From positions 1-46,244 of the forward strand of contig CACEGO010000006.1 in NCBI GenBank assembly GCA_902559075.1: 46,244 nucleotides of DNA, written 5' to 3'. The position numbers and the translations under genes were made by a program. This document shows, piece after piece, positions 18,010 to 25,834 of the stretch. How positions within the stretch are numbered: position 1 is the first letter of the stretch; every line of letters begins with the position of its first letter. This DNA comes from an uncultured Pelagibacteraceae bacterium (GTDB lineage: Bacteria; Pseudomonadota; Alphaproteobacteria; Pelagibacterales; Pelagibacteraceae). The notes below the pieces were generated by a model. That model searched no databases, was not told where the DNA came from, and was given only the letters and a program-made list of their open reading frames with translations.

Positions 18010-19085
18010 GATTTTACTAATAAATTTTTTCTTAAATTTGAAATAAAACGTCTTATGAATGCCGCACTAACTCCTAAAACAATAGCAAACATAATCGTAA
18101 ATAATCCATAAAAGAAAGGCATCTCTTTAGAAAAATCAATTATAAATTGAGAAAAGAAGTTTAGATCTGAACTAATTGCTTTATCAGTTCCATTTATAAT
18201 CTGATCTGCAAAAAAAGTATCGTACGCTATTGCAATACCTACAATTAACAACAAAATTGCCAATAAAGCTCTTAAACCTGAACTGTCAATTCTTTCTCCT
18301 AATTTCTGGCCTATTTGTACTCCTATAATTGAACCAATAACCAACATAAGAACTAACAATAAATCTATTGATCCATAATTAAATGAGTGAAGAAATGTTA
18401 CAATTACACTTACAAATATAGTTACAAACAAAGAAGTACCAGGAACTAATTTTGTTGGCATTTTAATAATATAAATCATAGCTGGTACTAAAATAAATGC
18501 TCCTCCAATTCCCATTATCGCAGCAATAAAGCCTACTAATAAACCAATTATAATTGGAGTGAATATGCTCTCATATAATTTTGATTTTGGAAACCTCATT
18601 CTTAATGGAAGACCATGTATCCAATAATGGACATGTAATTTTTTTTTGACTGTAACGTTTCTTTTTGCTTTATCTATTTCACCTAAACTCTCAACTAACA
18701 TTAAAGTTCCAATAATTGCTAGTATGTACATGTAAGCTAAAGATATAACTGTATCTATCTTTCCAATACCTTTAAAATAAGTAAAAGTGTATATGCCTAA
18801 TGACGTTCCTATTACTCCTCCAACCACAATCATCAAACCCATTTTGTAATCTAAAGTATTTTTTAAATAATGAGTTGTAGATCCTGAAACTGAGGTAGCT
18901 AAAATATTATTTGCTTCATTAGCAACTGCATATGCAGGGGGTATACCTAAAAAAATTAAGAAAGGTGTCATTAAAAAACCACCACCAACACCAAATAAAC
19001 CTGAAAGCACTCCGACTATTGCACTTAATAAAAGTATTTCTATAGGATTAACAAAAACTTGAGCTATCGGTAAAAATACTTCCAT
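18006..19085 (-). CDS. tauE: TauE/SafE family sulfite/anion exporter
   Basis: A 359-residue membrane protein with the two TauE/SafE repeats: VGVLSGLFGVGGGFLMTPFL near residue 25 and VGFIAAIMGIGGAFILVPAM near 185, each with a glycine-rich loop, and eight or nine helices in all. The family exports sulfite, sulfoacetate or other organosulfonates. It is the last gene of the minus-strand apr run, 30 bases after the small ORF at 19116-19250, so it is probably made together with the APS reductase and would relieve sulfite stress. It shares its stop bases (TTAA) with the convergent exporter gene. Confidence 0.88.
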   Translation of the reverse strand: MEVFLPIAQVFVNPIEILLLSAIVGVLSGLFGVGGGFLMTPFLIFLGIPPAYAVANEANNILATSVSGSTTHYLKNTLDYKMGLMIVVGGVIGTSLGIYTFTYFKGIGKIDTVISLAYMYILAIIGTLMLVESLGEIDKAKRNVTVKKKLHVHYWIHGLPLRMRFPKSKLYESIFTPIIIGLLVGFIAAIMGIGGAFILVPAMIYIIKMPTKLVPGTSLFVTIFVSVIVTFLHSFNYGSIDLLLVLMLVIGSIIGVQIGQKLGERIDSSGLRALLAILLLIVGIAIAYDTFFADQIINGTDKAISSDLNFFSQFIIDFSKEMPFFYGLFTIMFAIVLGVSAAFIRRFISNLRKNLLVKS

Positions 19086-19115
19086 AAAAAAATTTAAAAT
19101 TTGTTAAAAAACAAC

Positions 19116-19250
19116 TTAGTTAAAAGTGATAAAAGTTCCAACTAAAATCACACCCCAGTAAGCTGTTAAGCTTGCTATAATTCCTGCTTTAATAAATATA
19201 GTTTTAAAATTTGAGAGTTTGTTGATAATTTTTAAGTTAGAAAGTAACAT
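19116..19250 (-). CDS. Small membrane protein in apr operon (44 aa or longer)
   Basis: From ATG 19250-19248 this ORF gives 44 residues ending KTIFIKAGIIASLTAYWGVI followed by LVGTFITFN, one clear membrane helix with an amphipathic lead. The frame stays open upstream to about 19320 and codes for a second hydrophobic stretch (NYLVLIYCLTNLLVGVLTDL), so translation may begin at GTG 19271-19269 or TTG 19286-19284, giving a two-helix protein. It lies between orf116 and tauE in the apr run. I do not recognise the family; a role with the membrane part of sulfite oxidation or with TauE is only a guess from position. Confidence 0.55.
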   Translation of the reverse strand: MLLSNLKIINKLSNFKTIFIKAGIIASLTAYWGVILVGTFITFN

Positions 19251-19318
19251 TAAATCCGTCAATACACCCACTAATAAATTTGTCAAACAATAAATTAAGA
19301 CTAGGTAATTTTTTTTAC

Positions 19319-19669
19319 CTAATAGATCGTGGCTCCAAAGACCTTAACTGTTTCGTCTTCAACGCCTAAGACTAATCTCCCAAGAAACTCTCCTGGGATC
19401 TCCTTATTTGTTTGCTTGATCAGAATGGTTACGTGATCTCCTCTTCTAAGGCATCCGAAAGGTTCGAAAGTCTCTTTAAGATTAGTGATTAGCTTGTTAT
19501 TTGCCCACTGTTTACCAAGCTCCACCTCGTTAGCACCAAAAAGCATTTGAGTGGAGAAATCTTTAGTAAACCCACCATAATCTTTAAGATTAGATGATTT
19601 AACCAAATTATTCCAAATAGGTTTGGCTAATTCATATATTTCATCGTCTGTTTTAGATAAAATATCCAT
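19319..19669 (-). CDS. Uncharacterised 116-aa protein in apr operon
   Basis: A 116-residue soluble protein that I cannot place in a family. The N-terminal half is helical and acidic-aromatic (DDEIYELAKPIWNNLVKSSN; GGFTKDFSTQML), and the C-terminal half looks like strands (GDHVTILIKQTN, GEFLGRLVLGVEDETVKVFG). There is one cysteine, in FGCLRRGDHV, no signal peptide and no metal motif. It begins 21 bases after the aprA stop on the same strand, so it is almost surely co-transcribed with aprMBA and upstream of tauE. Its base composition is a little richer in G+C than nearby genes. An accessory or assembly role in sulfite oxidation is inference only. Confidence 0.75.
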   Translation of the reverse strand: MDILSKTDDEIYELAKPIWNNLVKSSNLKDYGGFTKDFSTQMLFGANEVELGKQWANNKLITNLKETFEPFGCLRRGDHVTILIKQTNKEIPGEFLGRLVLGVEDETVKVFGATIY

Positions 19670-19690
19670 AAAATTTACTTGAAAATTTTA

Positions 19691-21550
19691 TTAAGAAGCT
19701 TTTTTCTTCTCGTTCTCATCCACTATATGGTAGACAGGAACTTTCTCCATACTAAACTTACCAGTCTTTGGGTCTCTTCTTGAAACTGTTAAACAATGCC
19801 AATTATCATCATCAAGTTTCATATGATCGCCTCTATAATAATATCCAGGCCATCTAGTTTCTTCTCTAAACATGGTATGTTCTGTTACACACTGAGATGT
19901 TAAAGCTCTGTGTTTAAGCTCCCATGCTCTCATAAGCTGGTGATAATCCTCAGCTCCTACGTTTTCAAGATCTTCCTCAAGCCAAGCTAACAACTCTAAA
20001 CCTCTTTTTAGCATATTAGCATTAGTCATATAGTTTGTGGCTATTCCACCTACATATTCATCCATTATTCTTTGTAAACGTTGTAGGCCTTGAATAGGTG
20101 AGATATAGCTTGGAGATACTGTTCCTCCGGTAATCTCATTTTGAGCAACTGTATAGTTTTCTAAAGGTTTGTAAACTTTAGCTTTAAAATCCTCACATTG
20201 TTTATCTGATACTTTTAAACCTTCGGCTTTTTTGTCTTCAATGTATTTTACAGCTGCTTTTGCAGCTAATCTACCCTCGGTAAATGAGCCTGACGAAAAT
20301 TTGTGAGCACTTCCACCTACAGTATCACCTGCTCCAAATAATCCGTCAATTGTTAGCATTCTATTATAGCCCCAAAAGTACTCCGGTGGAGATAAGTCTT
20401 CTGGTCCACTTACCCAAGCTCCAGAACAAGTAGCGTGAGAACCCATTACATATGGTTCAGACGTTGTTAATTCAGGGTTAGTATATTTTGGATCAATATT
20501 TTGAGATGCCCAAACAACAGCTTGACCTACAGTCATTCCTAAAAAGTTTTCCCAACCAACAGTTTCTAAATGTGGATCTTGAAAAGCCTCTGTAGTAACC
20601 ATATGGATTGGTCCACCACCTGCCATTGTTTCTTGAATAAATGCATGGTTTCTTAAACACGTAGGTGTTGGATGGTGATCTATATATTCACCTACTAATT
20701 CTTTTGTCTGGTCGTACCATTTCTTCTCATAGTTTTCACCGTTTGCATTTTGTGTATATGTTTTTAAATGTAAGAAGTATGCTCCTACAGGTCCATATCC
20801 ATCTTTAAATCTACATAATACAATTCTATTTTCCATTTGTGTCATCTTAGCACCAGCTGCAATTGGTAATGCATACGCTGAACCATTACTCCAAGGAGCA
20901 TACCAAGTTCTGCCCATACCTTCACCAACAGCTCTTGGCTTAAATATGTGTGAAGCTCCTCCTGCTGCAACAATTACTGCCTTTGCTCTAAAAACATGGA
21001 AATCGCCTGTTCTCATGTTAAATCCAACAGCACCACCCACTCTATTCTCTTGAGCTTCATCCATTAAAAGATGAGTAATCATAATTCTATTATAAATTTT
21101 ATCTGCAGATTTTTTTGCTGCTTCTGCAACTATTGGCTTATAACTTTCTCCATGGATCATTATCTGCCACTTACCTTCTCTTAAATATCTTCCAGTTTCT
21201 TCATTTTTCATCATAGGAAGACCCCACTCATCAAACATATGAACAGTTGAGTCTACATGACGAGCCATGTCATATCCTAAATCTTCTCTAACCATTCCCA
21301 TCAAATCATTTCTTGCGTACCTGACATGATCTTCAGGTTGATTTTCACCCCATTGCATACCCATGTAACAGTTAATTGCGTAAAGACCTTGAGCTACTGC
21401 CCCACTTCTATCTATGTTTGCTTTTTCAACACAAACAATTTTCATATCTCTGCCCCAGTGCCTTGCTTCGAAAGTTGCACCAGTGCCAGCCATACCTCCA
21501 CCAACAACTAATACATCACAGTCTTCGTAATGAGTTTTATGCTTAGCCAT
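19691..21550 (-). CDS. aprA: Adenylylsulfate (APS) reductase alpha subunit
   Basis: A 619-residue FAD protein of the fumarate-reductase/succinate-dehydrogenase superfamily. The dinucleotide motif GGGMAG is at residues 17-22, followed by SGAVAQGLYAINCYMG with the sequence typical of AprA, HGESYKPIVAEAAKK, and the C-terminal ETRWPGYYYRGDH. AprA carries the FAD where sulfite and AMP are joined to APS (or the reverse). In an aerobic alphaproteobacterium with xsc and suy genes it should run toward sulfite oxidation. The aprB stop and aprA start overlap at 21550, and aprM lies upstream, forming the aprM-aprB-aprA order. Confidence 0.95.
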   Translation of the reverse strand: MAKHKTHYEDCDVLVVGGGMAGTGATFEARHWGRDMKIVCVEKANIDRSGAVAQGLYAINCYMGMQWGENQPEDHVRYARNDLMGMVREDLGYDMARHVDSTVHMFDEWGLPMMKNEETGRYLREGKWQIMIHGESYKPIVAEAAKKSADKIYNRIMITHLLMDEAQENRVGGAVGFNMRTGDFHVFRAKAVIVAAGGASHIFKPRAVGEGMGRTWYAPWSNGSAYALPIAAGAKMTQMENRIVLCRFKDGYGPVGAYFLHLKTYTQNANGENYEKKWYDQTKELVGEYIDHHPTPTCLRNHAFIQETMAGGGPIHMVTTEAFQDPHLETVGWENFLGMTVGQAVVWASQNIDPKYTNPELTTSEPYVMGSHATCSGAWVSGPEDLSPPEYFWGYNRMLTIDGLFGAGDTVGGSAHKFSSGSFTEGRLAAKAAVKYIEDKKAEGLKVSDKQCEDFKAKVYKPLENYTVAQNEITGGTVSPSYISPIQGLQRLQRIMDEYVGGIATNYMTNANMLKRGLELLAWLEEDLENVGAEDYHQLMRAWELKHRALTSQCVTEHTMFREETRWPGYYYRGDHMKLDDDNWHCLTVSRRDPKTGKFSMEKVPVYHIVDENEKKKAS

Positions 21551-22020
21551 TAGTAATAAACTCCTTTTTTAAAAGAGTCTTTTGGAACTGCAGGAAGTTC
21601 ACCATCGATATTTAGTCCTTCAGGTTCAGTGTAAAGTCTTTGCGAATTTAATTCTCCTTGTTTTATTTTTTCACCGTCTGCTAGTTTAGGAATAAATTTT
21701 CCCCATGGTTTTGTTGTTATTGGTGAAACAAAGTCTTTTGTTGTTCCATTTCTAAATTTTATTTTCCAAGAAATAGTTCCTTTTTCCTCTTCACGTCTTA
21801 CTCTAACGCTATGTCCCATTGGAGCAAAATCTGCATAACCTCTTACGTCAATCGCATGATTTGGACATGCTTTTACACATGAATAACATTCCCAACAAAA
21901 ATTAGGTTCTATATTCTTTGCACGTCTAATGTTTTCATCAATGTGCATTATATCAGATGGACAAATATCTACGCAGTGGCCACATCCATCACATCTAGTC
22001 ATATATACAAAAGTCGACAT
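21550..22020 (-). CDS. aprB: Adenylylsulfate (APS) reductase beta subunit
   Basis: A 156-residue iron-sulfur protein. Two ferredoxin-like 4Fe-4S motifs are seen: Cys10, 13, 16 and 20 (CDGCGHCVDICP) and Cys42, 45, 48 and 52 (CWECYSCVKACP). The C-terminal tail (LPAVPKDSFKKGVYY) wraps the alpha subunit in known structures. AprB carries electrons between the FAD of AprA and the membrane partner. It is translationally coupled to aprA (one-base overlap at 21550) and lies 31 bases after aprM. Confidence 0.95.
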   Translation of the reverse strand: MSTFVYMTRCDGCGHCVDICPSDIMHIDENIRRAKNIEPNFCWECYSCVKACPNHAIDVRGYADFAPMGHSVRVRREEEKGTISWKIKFRNGTTKDFVSPITTKPWGKFIPKLADGEKIKQGELNSQRLYTEPEGLNIDGELPAVPKDSFKKGVYY

Positions 22021-22051
22021 AATTTATTTTCTTTCCTTTTTTGTTATCATA

Positions 22052-22846
22052 TTAATAATGTTTTGGCTCTTCTCTTTTTATTCCTAGGCCAAATTGCTCA
22101 GGCGCATCCGCAGGAGGTGGTAAATTATCTCTAGAACCGTCTGCTTCAGCCAAATTTTTCTGTATTGCTGCTCCAGGCTTATAGAACATATGGGCAAATT
22201 TTGACCAATAAACTCCACCAAATAAAACTAAATTTGAAACCACAAACAATGCAAAAAATAAGAATGATAAACCTACTTGACCATTAAATTGAGTATAAGA
22301 CCAAGCTAGTCCAAAAGTTGAACATGCTAATAATGCTAAAACAAACAAATCAGCTTTAATAATTCTATACCAAGGGTGTGCTTCAGCTGAAACATCCACT
22401 CTTAAAAAAAACCAAAACCAAAATCCACCAACACATGTAAGTATTGCACCTACATGCCATAGCATTGACCAAAATGTAGAAGAAGTTTTATCTGCACCTG
22501 TATAACAAAACACTAACATTGCTGATGCAATCCAAAAGATTATAGTTCCATACATACCAAGAACATGTGCTAATCTTCTTTTTCCAAAACCTAATTCTGA
22601 TGTTGTTCCAATGTCATAAACAGTCGTCTTAGCAATAATTTTTGCCTTCTCAGCAGCTCCAACCTGTCTTGTTGCCTGTAGTTTTGCTTTTTTCGCATTA
22701 TTAAAGAAATAAGTTAAATTTTTATGGTGTATCATCTGAATAATTGTTCCAATAGCAATTAAAAGAACCATTGCAATTATAAAAACTTGCATAACAACAG
22801 TAGGGATTACTTCTGATAATAACGAAAATGGATTTGTTTCAAGCAT
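22052..22846 (-). CDS. aprM: AprM, membrane anchor of APS reductase
   Basis: A 264-residue membrane protein with about six helices, matching the AprM anchor found in sulfite-oxidising bacteria with AprBA but no QmoABC. Visible are the first helix (VVMQVFIIAMVLLIAIGTII), FGKRRLAHVLGMYGTIIFWI near residue 90, SMLWHVGAILTCVGGFWFW near 125, and a charged proline-rich C-terminal tail. Histidines in the helices (RRLAHVLG, MLWHVG) may hold heme. It would pass electrons from AprB to quinone. It is the first gene of the apr run; a 20-base perfect palindrome lies 15 bases before its start. Confidence 0.85.
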   Translation of the reverse strand: MLETNPFSLLSEVIPTVVMQVFIIAMVLLIAIGTIIQMIHHKNLTYFFNNAKKAKLQATRQVGAAEKAKIIAKTTVYDIGTTSELGFGKRRLAHVLGMYGTIIFWIASAMLVFCYTGADKTSSTFWSMLWHVGAILTCVGGFWFWFFLRVDVSAEAHPWYRIIKADLFVLALLACSTFGLAWSYTQFNGQVGLSFLFFALFVVSNLVLFGGVYWSKFAHMFYKPGAAIQKNLAEADGSRDNLPPPADAPEQFGLGIKREEPKHY

Positions 22847-22860
22847 TCTACCCTTATGTT

Positions 22861-22880
22861 AAATTATTTTAAAATAATTT
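22861..22880. promoter_or_regulatory. 20-base perfect palindrome upstream of aprM
   Basis: Bases 22861-22880 form a perfect palindrome made only of A and T (two 10-base arms, no spacer), 14 bases upstream of the aprM start. It may be an operator, since it lies in the only promoter-sized gap before the apr run, or a weak hairpin in the leader RNA. The all-AT make-up in an AT-rich genome lowers its weight. Confidence 0.35.
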
Positions 22881-22961
22881 TAAAGTTTTCTAATCTAGTT
22901 AACTCATCATATCAACAAAAACTATTGATAAAATTGTCTTTAATAACAACTAAAAAATTAT

Positions 22962-23357
22962 TTACTTTCTTTTGTAATGTTGTTTTTTTGGGATCACTGA
23001 CCTAACACCGCCTTGGGGATTCTCTACATCCCCCTCTCTTCTTGGGATTAAATGAATATGACAATGCATAATTGACTGGCCTGCAACTTTTCCGGCATTT
23101 GTGCCTATATTGAAACCTTTAACACTAGAATCTTGTATTAAAATTTTTTCTTTAGTTTTTAAAATTAACTCATTACATGCCTGAATTTCTTTATTAGTCA
23201 GCTCAAAGTATGTCTCAACATGCCTTTTAGGCACTATAAGACTATGAAAATCTGAAATAGGATAACTATCTATTGATGAATAAGCTAATTGGTTTTCAAA
23301 CTGAAGTTCTTCTTTTCTTATATGACAAAATATACAAGGATTGTTTGGATCTTTCAT
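22962..23357 (-). CDS. HIT family nucleotide-binding hydrolase
   Basis: A 131-residue HIT protein. The histidine triad is in the C-terminal half, MHCHIHLIPRR, preceded by NIGTNAGKVAGQS; the N terminus has a CIFCHIRKE zinc-like pair of cysteines as in the HINT branch. These enzymes hydrolyse AMP or other nucleoside monophosphate conjugates. It starts two bases after the pabC stop and is the last gene of the metC-mfs-pabBAC-hit run, so co-expression is likely. With AprBA making APS next door, an adenylylsulfatase activity, known for some HIT proteins, is worth keeping in mind but is not shown. Confidence 0.88.
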   Translation of the reverse strand: MKDPNNPCIFCHIRKEELQFENQLAYSSIDSYPISDFHSLIVPKRHVETYFELTNKEIQACNELILKTKEKILIQDSSVKGFNIGTNAGKVAGQSIMHCHIHLIPRREGDVENPQGGVRSVIPKKQHYKRK

Positions 23358-23359
23358 AA

Positions 23360-24103
23360 TTAAACAATAGAGTTATATATTTTATTTAACTTAATGTAAA
23401 AATCAGTCTTTCTTCTCTTCCATTTAAGATCGTTTATTTTTGAAACTGATGTTACTCCTTTACCAGATCCAATAAGAATAATTTCTTCGTAATCATTAAT
23501 AGATTTAATTGAAATATCTTTAAAATTAATTTTTATTTTTTTACTAATGAATTTAAGCGTATTCCCAAAATAACAATTTTTCTTAGGTGAAAAAATCTTT
23601 CCATTTTTAACAAAGACTAAATTTGAGGTACCAGTTTCTAAAATCTTTTCATTTGCGACTAAAGCAATATCAAACTTAGCTGAGTCAACTTTACTCAATT
23701 TTGATAATATTTTTTTATAATATAGATTTTTATAATTTGGCTCTACTCGTTTATATTTAAATAATAACAGATTGAAATTACCCTTTGGTTTTGGTCTTTT
23801 TCTAATTGATACTGATATGAGTTTTTTATTTAATGCTATACGAAATAAATTATCAGGACTCTTGTATATAGTGTTTTTGTTAATTAAATCTTTAATAATA
23901 TTTTTTAAATTTTTTTTTCTTATTCCATATTTTTTTGTAGATTTTATTAAGTTCTCTGTATGCGGTTTTAAAAGTATTAACTTAGGAGGTTTTCCAACCA
24001 TTCGCATAGTGGTAAATACACCTCTAGATCCCCAAAGGTCTTTGAAAGTAACTTCTTTAAGATTGCTAAGCTGATAAGATTTTTTTAATAAGAGTGTTGC
24101 CAT
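23360..24103 (-). CDS. pabC: Aminotransferase class IV, 4-amino-4-deoxychorismate lyase-like
   Basis: A 247-residue fold-type IV PLP enzyme. It has the LWGSRGVFTTMRMVGKPPKL start, a likely PLP lysine in the YKNLYYKKILSKLSK stretch, and the class IV signature ANEKILETGTSNLVFVKNGK followed by SPKKNCYFGNTL. Gene order pabB-pabA-pabC supports aminodeoxychorismate lyase, which releases 4-aminobenzoate and pyruvate for folate; D-amino acid or branched-chain aminotransferases share the fold. The ATG at 24103 overlaps pabA by 38 bases, long for this genome but needed to keep the N-terminal strand. Confidence 0.8.
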   Translation of the reverse strand: MATLLLKKSYQLSNLKEVTFKDLWGSRGVFTTMRMVGKPPKLILLKPHTENLIKSTKKYGIRKKNLKNIIKDLINKNTIYKSPDNLFRIALNKKLISVSIRKRPKPKGNFNLLLFKYKRVEPNYKNLYYKKILSKLSKVDSAKFDIALVANEKILETGTSNLVFVKNGKIFSPKKNCYFGNTLKFISKKIKINFKDISIKSINDYEEIILIGSGKGVTSVSKINDLKWKRRKTDFYIKLNKIYNSIV

Positions 24104-24623
24104 TTTCTGTTAAAAAAGATTCTGGATGAAATTGAAACCCATATATTTTATTTTGATTATCTTCAAGTCCCATTGGTATTTTTGTTTTATTACATCTCAT
24201 AGTTATTTTAATTGAATTCGATTTAAATGGCTCCATTAATTTTAATGAATGATATCTTCCAACCTTAAACTGTTGATTGTTTTTAAAGATTTTACTTTGA
24301 TTGTTTGTTTTTATTTTGGATTGAAAACCATGATAAATTTTTTTTTGTTGTATTATTTTGCCCCCTTCATTATGTAAAATCATTTGATAACCAAGGCAAA
24401 TACCAATAATTTTTTTCTTTCCTTTATATTTTTTATAGATTTTTGATGTAGTAGGATAATCCTTTGGTGATCCAGGTCCTGGTGATAAAACAATCACATT
24501 ACTTTTATCAAGTAATTTATTGTTTACCTCATAATAATTTGAGCAAATTACTTTATCAAATTTTGCAAATTGATGAACAACATTCCAAGTAAAAGAGTCT
24601 TGATGATCTATTATGTAAATCAT
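24066..24623 (-). CDS. pabA: Aminodeoxychorismate/anthranilate synthase glutaminase subunit
   Basis: A 185-residue class I glutamine amidotransferase. It shows DHQDSFTWNVVHQF at the N terminus, the oxyanion segment VIVLSPGPGSPKDYP, the nucleophile cysteine in GICLGYQMI (near residue 76), and the His-Glu pair in FQFHPESFLT. It supplies ammonia to the PabB subunit encoded directly upstream, with a 4-base overlap (24620-24623). The pab context favours folate over tryptophan synthesis; in many bacteria one such subunit serves both. Confidence 0.9.
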   Translation of the reverse strand: MIYIIDHQDSFTWNVVHQFAKFDKVICSNYYEVNNKLLDKSNVIVLSPGPGSPKDYPTTSKIYKKYKGKKKIIGICLGYQMILHNEGGKIIQQKKIYHGFQSKIKTNNQSKIFKNNQQFKVGRYHSLKLMEPFKSNSIKITMRCNKTKIPMGLEDNQNKIYGFQFHPESFLTENGNTLIKKILSA

Positions 24624-25834
24624 TTAAATAACTCCAATAAAGATTTTGCTTTAATATAATTTTCATTAAACTCTTTCTTTGGTGAACTGTCTAACACTAC
24701 ACCAGATGCTGCTGAGATCTCTGATTGATTTTTATAATTTAATATAGATCTAATTATAATATTAAACTTCATATCTTGATTAAATTTAATTAAGCCAAAA
24801 CTTCCAGTAAAAATGTTTCTACTTTCTTTTTCTTGTTTATTTAACAATTCAAGGGTCCTTATTTTGGGACAACCAATTACAGATCCACCTGGCATCATTG
24901 CTTTGATGACATCAATTAATTTTGTATCTTTGTTTAATATTCCTCCAACTGAAGTTACATAATGAAAAAGGTGCTTATATTCTTCAACATATTTTTTCTT
25001 AAGTATTTTAACACTTCCTGGCTTGCAAATTTTTGATAAATCACTTCTTTCCATATCAACTATCATATTGTGCTCTTTGGTTTCTTTTTCATTATTCCTA
25101 AAATATTTAAGAGCTATATTTTTATTAGATGATAATTTTTTCTTAAAAGTGCCAGCTATTGGTTTTGTAATTATTCTGTTTTTTTTCTTATCTATCAGTG
25201 TTTCTGGAGAACAGCTTACTATAGAATAATCCCTATCTTTTATCATAAATGACTCAGGAGACGCATTTACTCGCATTAATTTCCAGAAGAAATTAATAGG
25301 ATTAATCAATGATTTATTCTTATATTTTGTGCAAATTTTAATTTGGTAGGTTTCACCTTGTCTTATTTTTTTTGAGAATAATTCAAATATTTTTTTATAT
25401 TTTGGATAAGAAATATTAATTTTAAACGGACTTAATATTTGAGTTTTGTGAAATTGATAATTAAATTTATGTTTTTTAATATTTGATATAATTTTAATAT
25501 CTTTTCTAATTTTAATTATTGTCTCAGGTTTGTAAAAAATTCCTTTATAAAAGTTTATCCTTTTTTTATTTTTTAAATTAATACCAATTAAATTACATAA
25601 AATCTCATAACCAAAAAAACCAAGATATAAATCAGTTTCTTTTTTGTATTTTTTTTTCTCTATTGAGTGAAGAAAATTTTTGATATTTTTTTTTGTTAAA
25701 ATAATCTTTTTTGAAAAATCTGTATAAATATTATACCCATTATCTACTTTATAAATAATCAGAGGCTTATCTGATTGATACAAATCTTCTAAATAAGGGT
25801 TGAATTTAAATTTATGCGGGTTGAATTCTTTCAA
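24620..25834 (-). CDS. pabB: Aminodeoxychorismate synthase component I
   Basis: A 404-residue chorismate-binding enzyme. The N-terminal half is divergent and very lysine-rich; the C-terminal half has the conserved run: QIKICTKYKN-type strand, SPETLIDKKKNRIITKPIAG (with KPIAGT), MIVDMERSDLSKICKPGSV, the GGSVIGCPKIRTLELLN motif, and AASGVVLDSSPKKEFNE. It aminates chorismate to 4-amino-4-deoxychorismate with ammonia from PabA. The KPIAGT motif is the PabB form with the active-site Lys, not the PIAGTR-type of anthranilate synthase. Its start overlaps the MFS gene stop by 23 bases. Confidence 0.88.
   Translation of the reverse strand: MKEFNPHKFKFNPYLEDLYQSDKPLIIYKVDNGYNIYTDFSKKIILTKKNIKNFLHSIEKKKYKKETDLYLGFFGYEILCNLIGINLKNKKRINFYKGIFYKPETIIKIRKDIKIISNIKKHKFNYQFHKTQILSPFKINISYPKYKKIFELFSKKIRQGETYQIKICTKYKNKSLINPINFFWKLMRVNASPESFMIKDRDYSIVSCSPETLIDKKKNRIITKPIAGTFKKKLSSNKNIALKYFRNNEKETKEHNMIVDMERSDLSKICKPGSVKILKKKYVEEYKHLFHYVTSVGGILNKDTKLIDVIKAMMPGGSVIGCPKIRTLELLNKQEKESRNIFTGSFGLIKFNQDMKFNIIIRSILNYKNQSEISAASGVVLDSSPKKEFNENYIKAKSLLELFK

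Noticed and set aside
23772..24074. Hydrophobic open frame opposite pabC
   Set aside because: It is antisense to a recognised enzyme and its Phe/Leu richness is just the complement of lysine-rich coding DNA.
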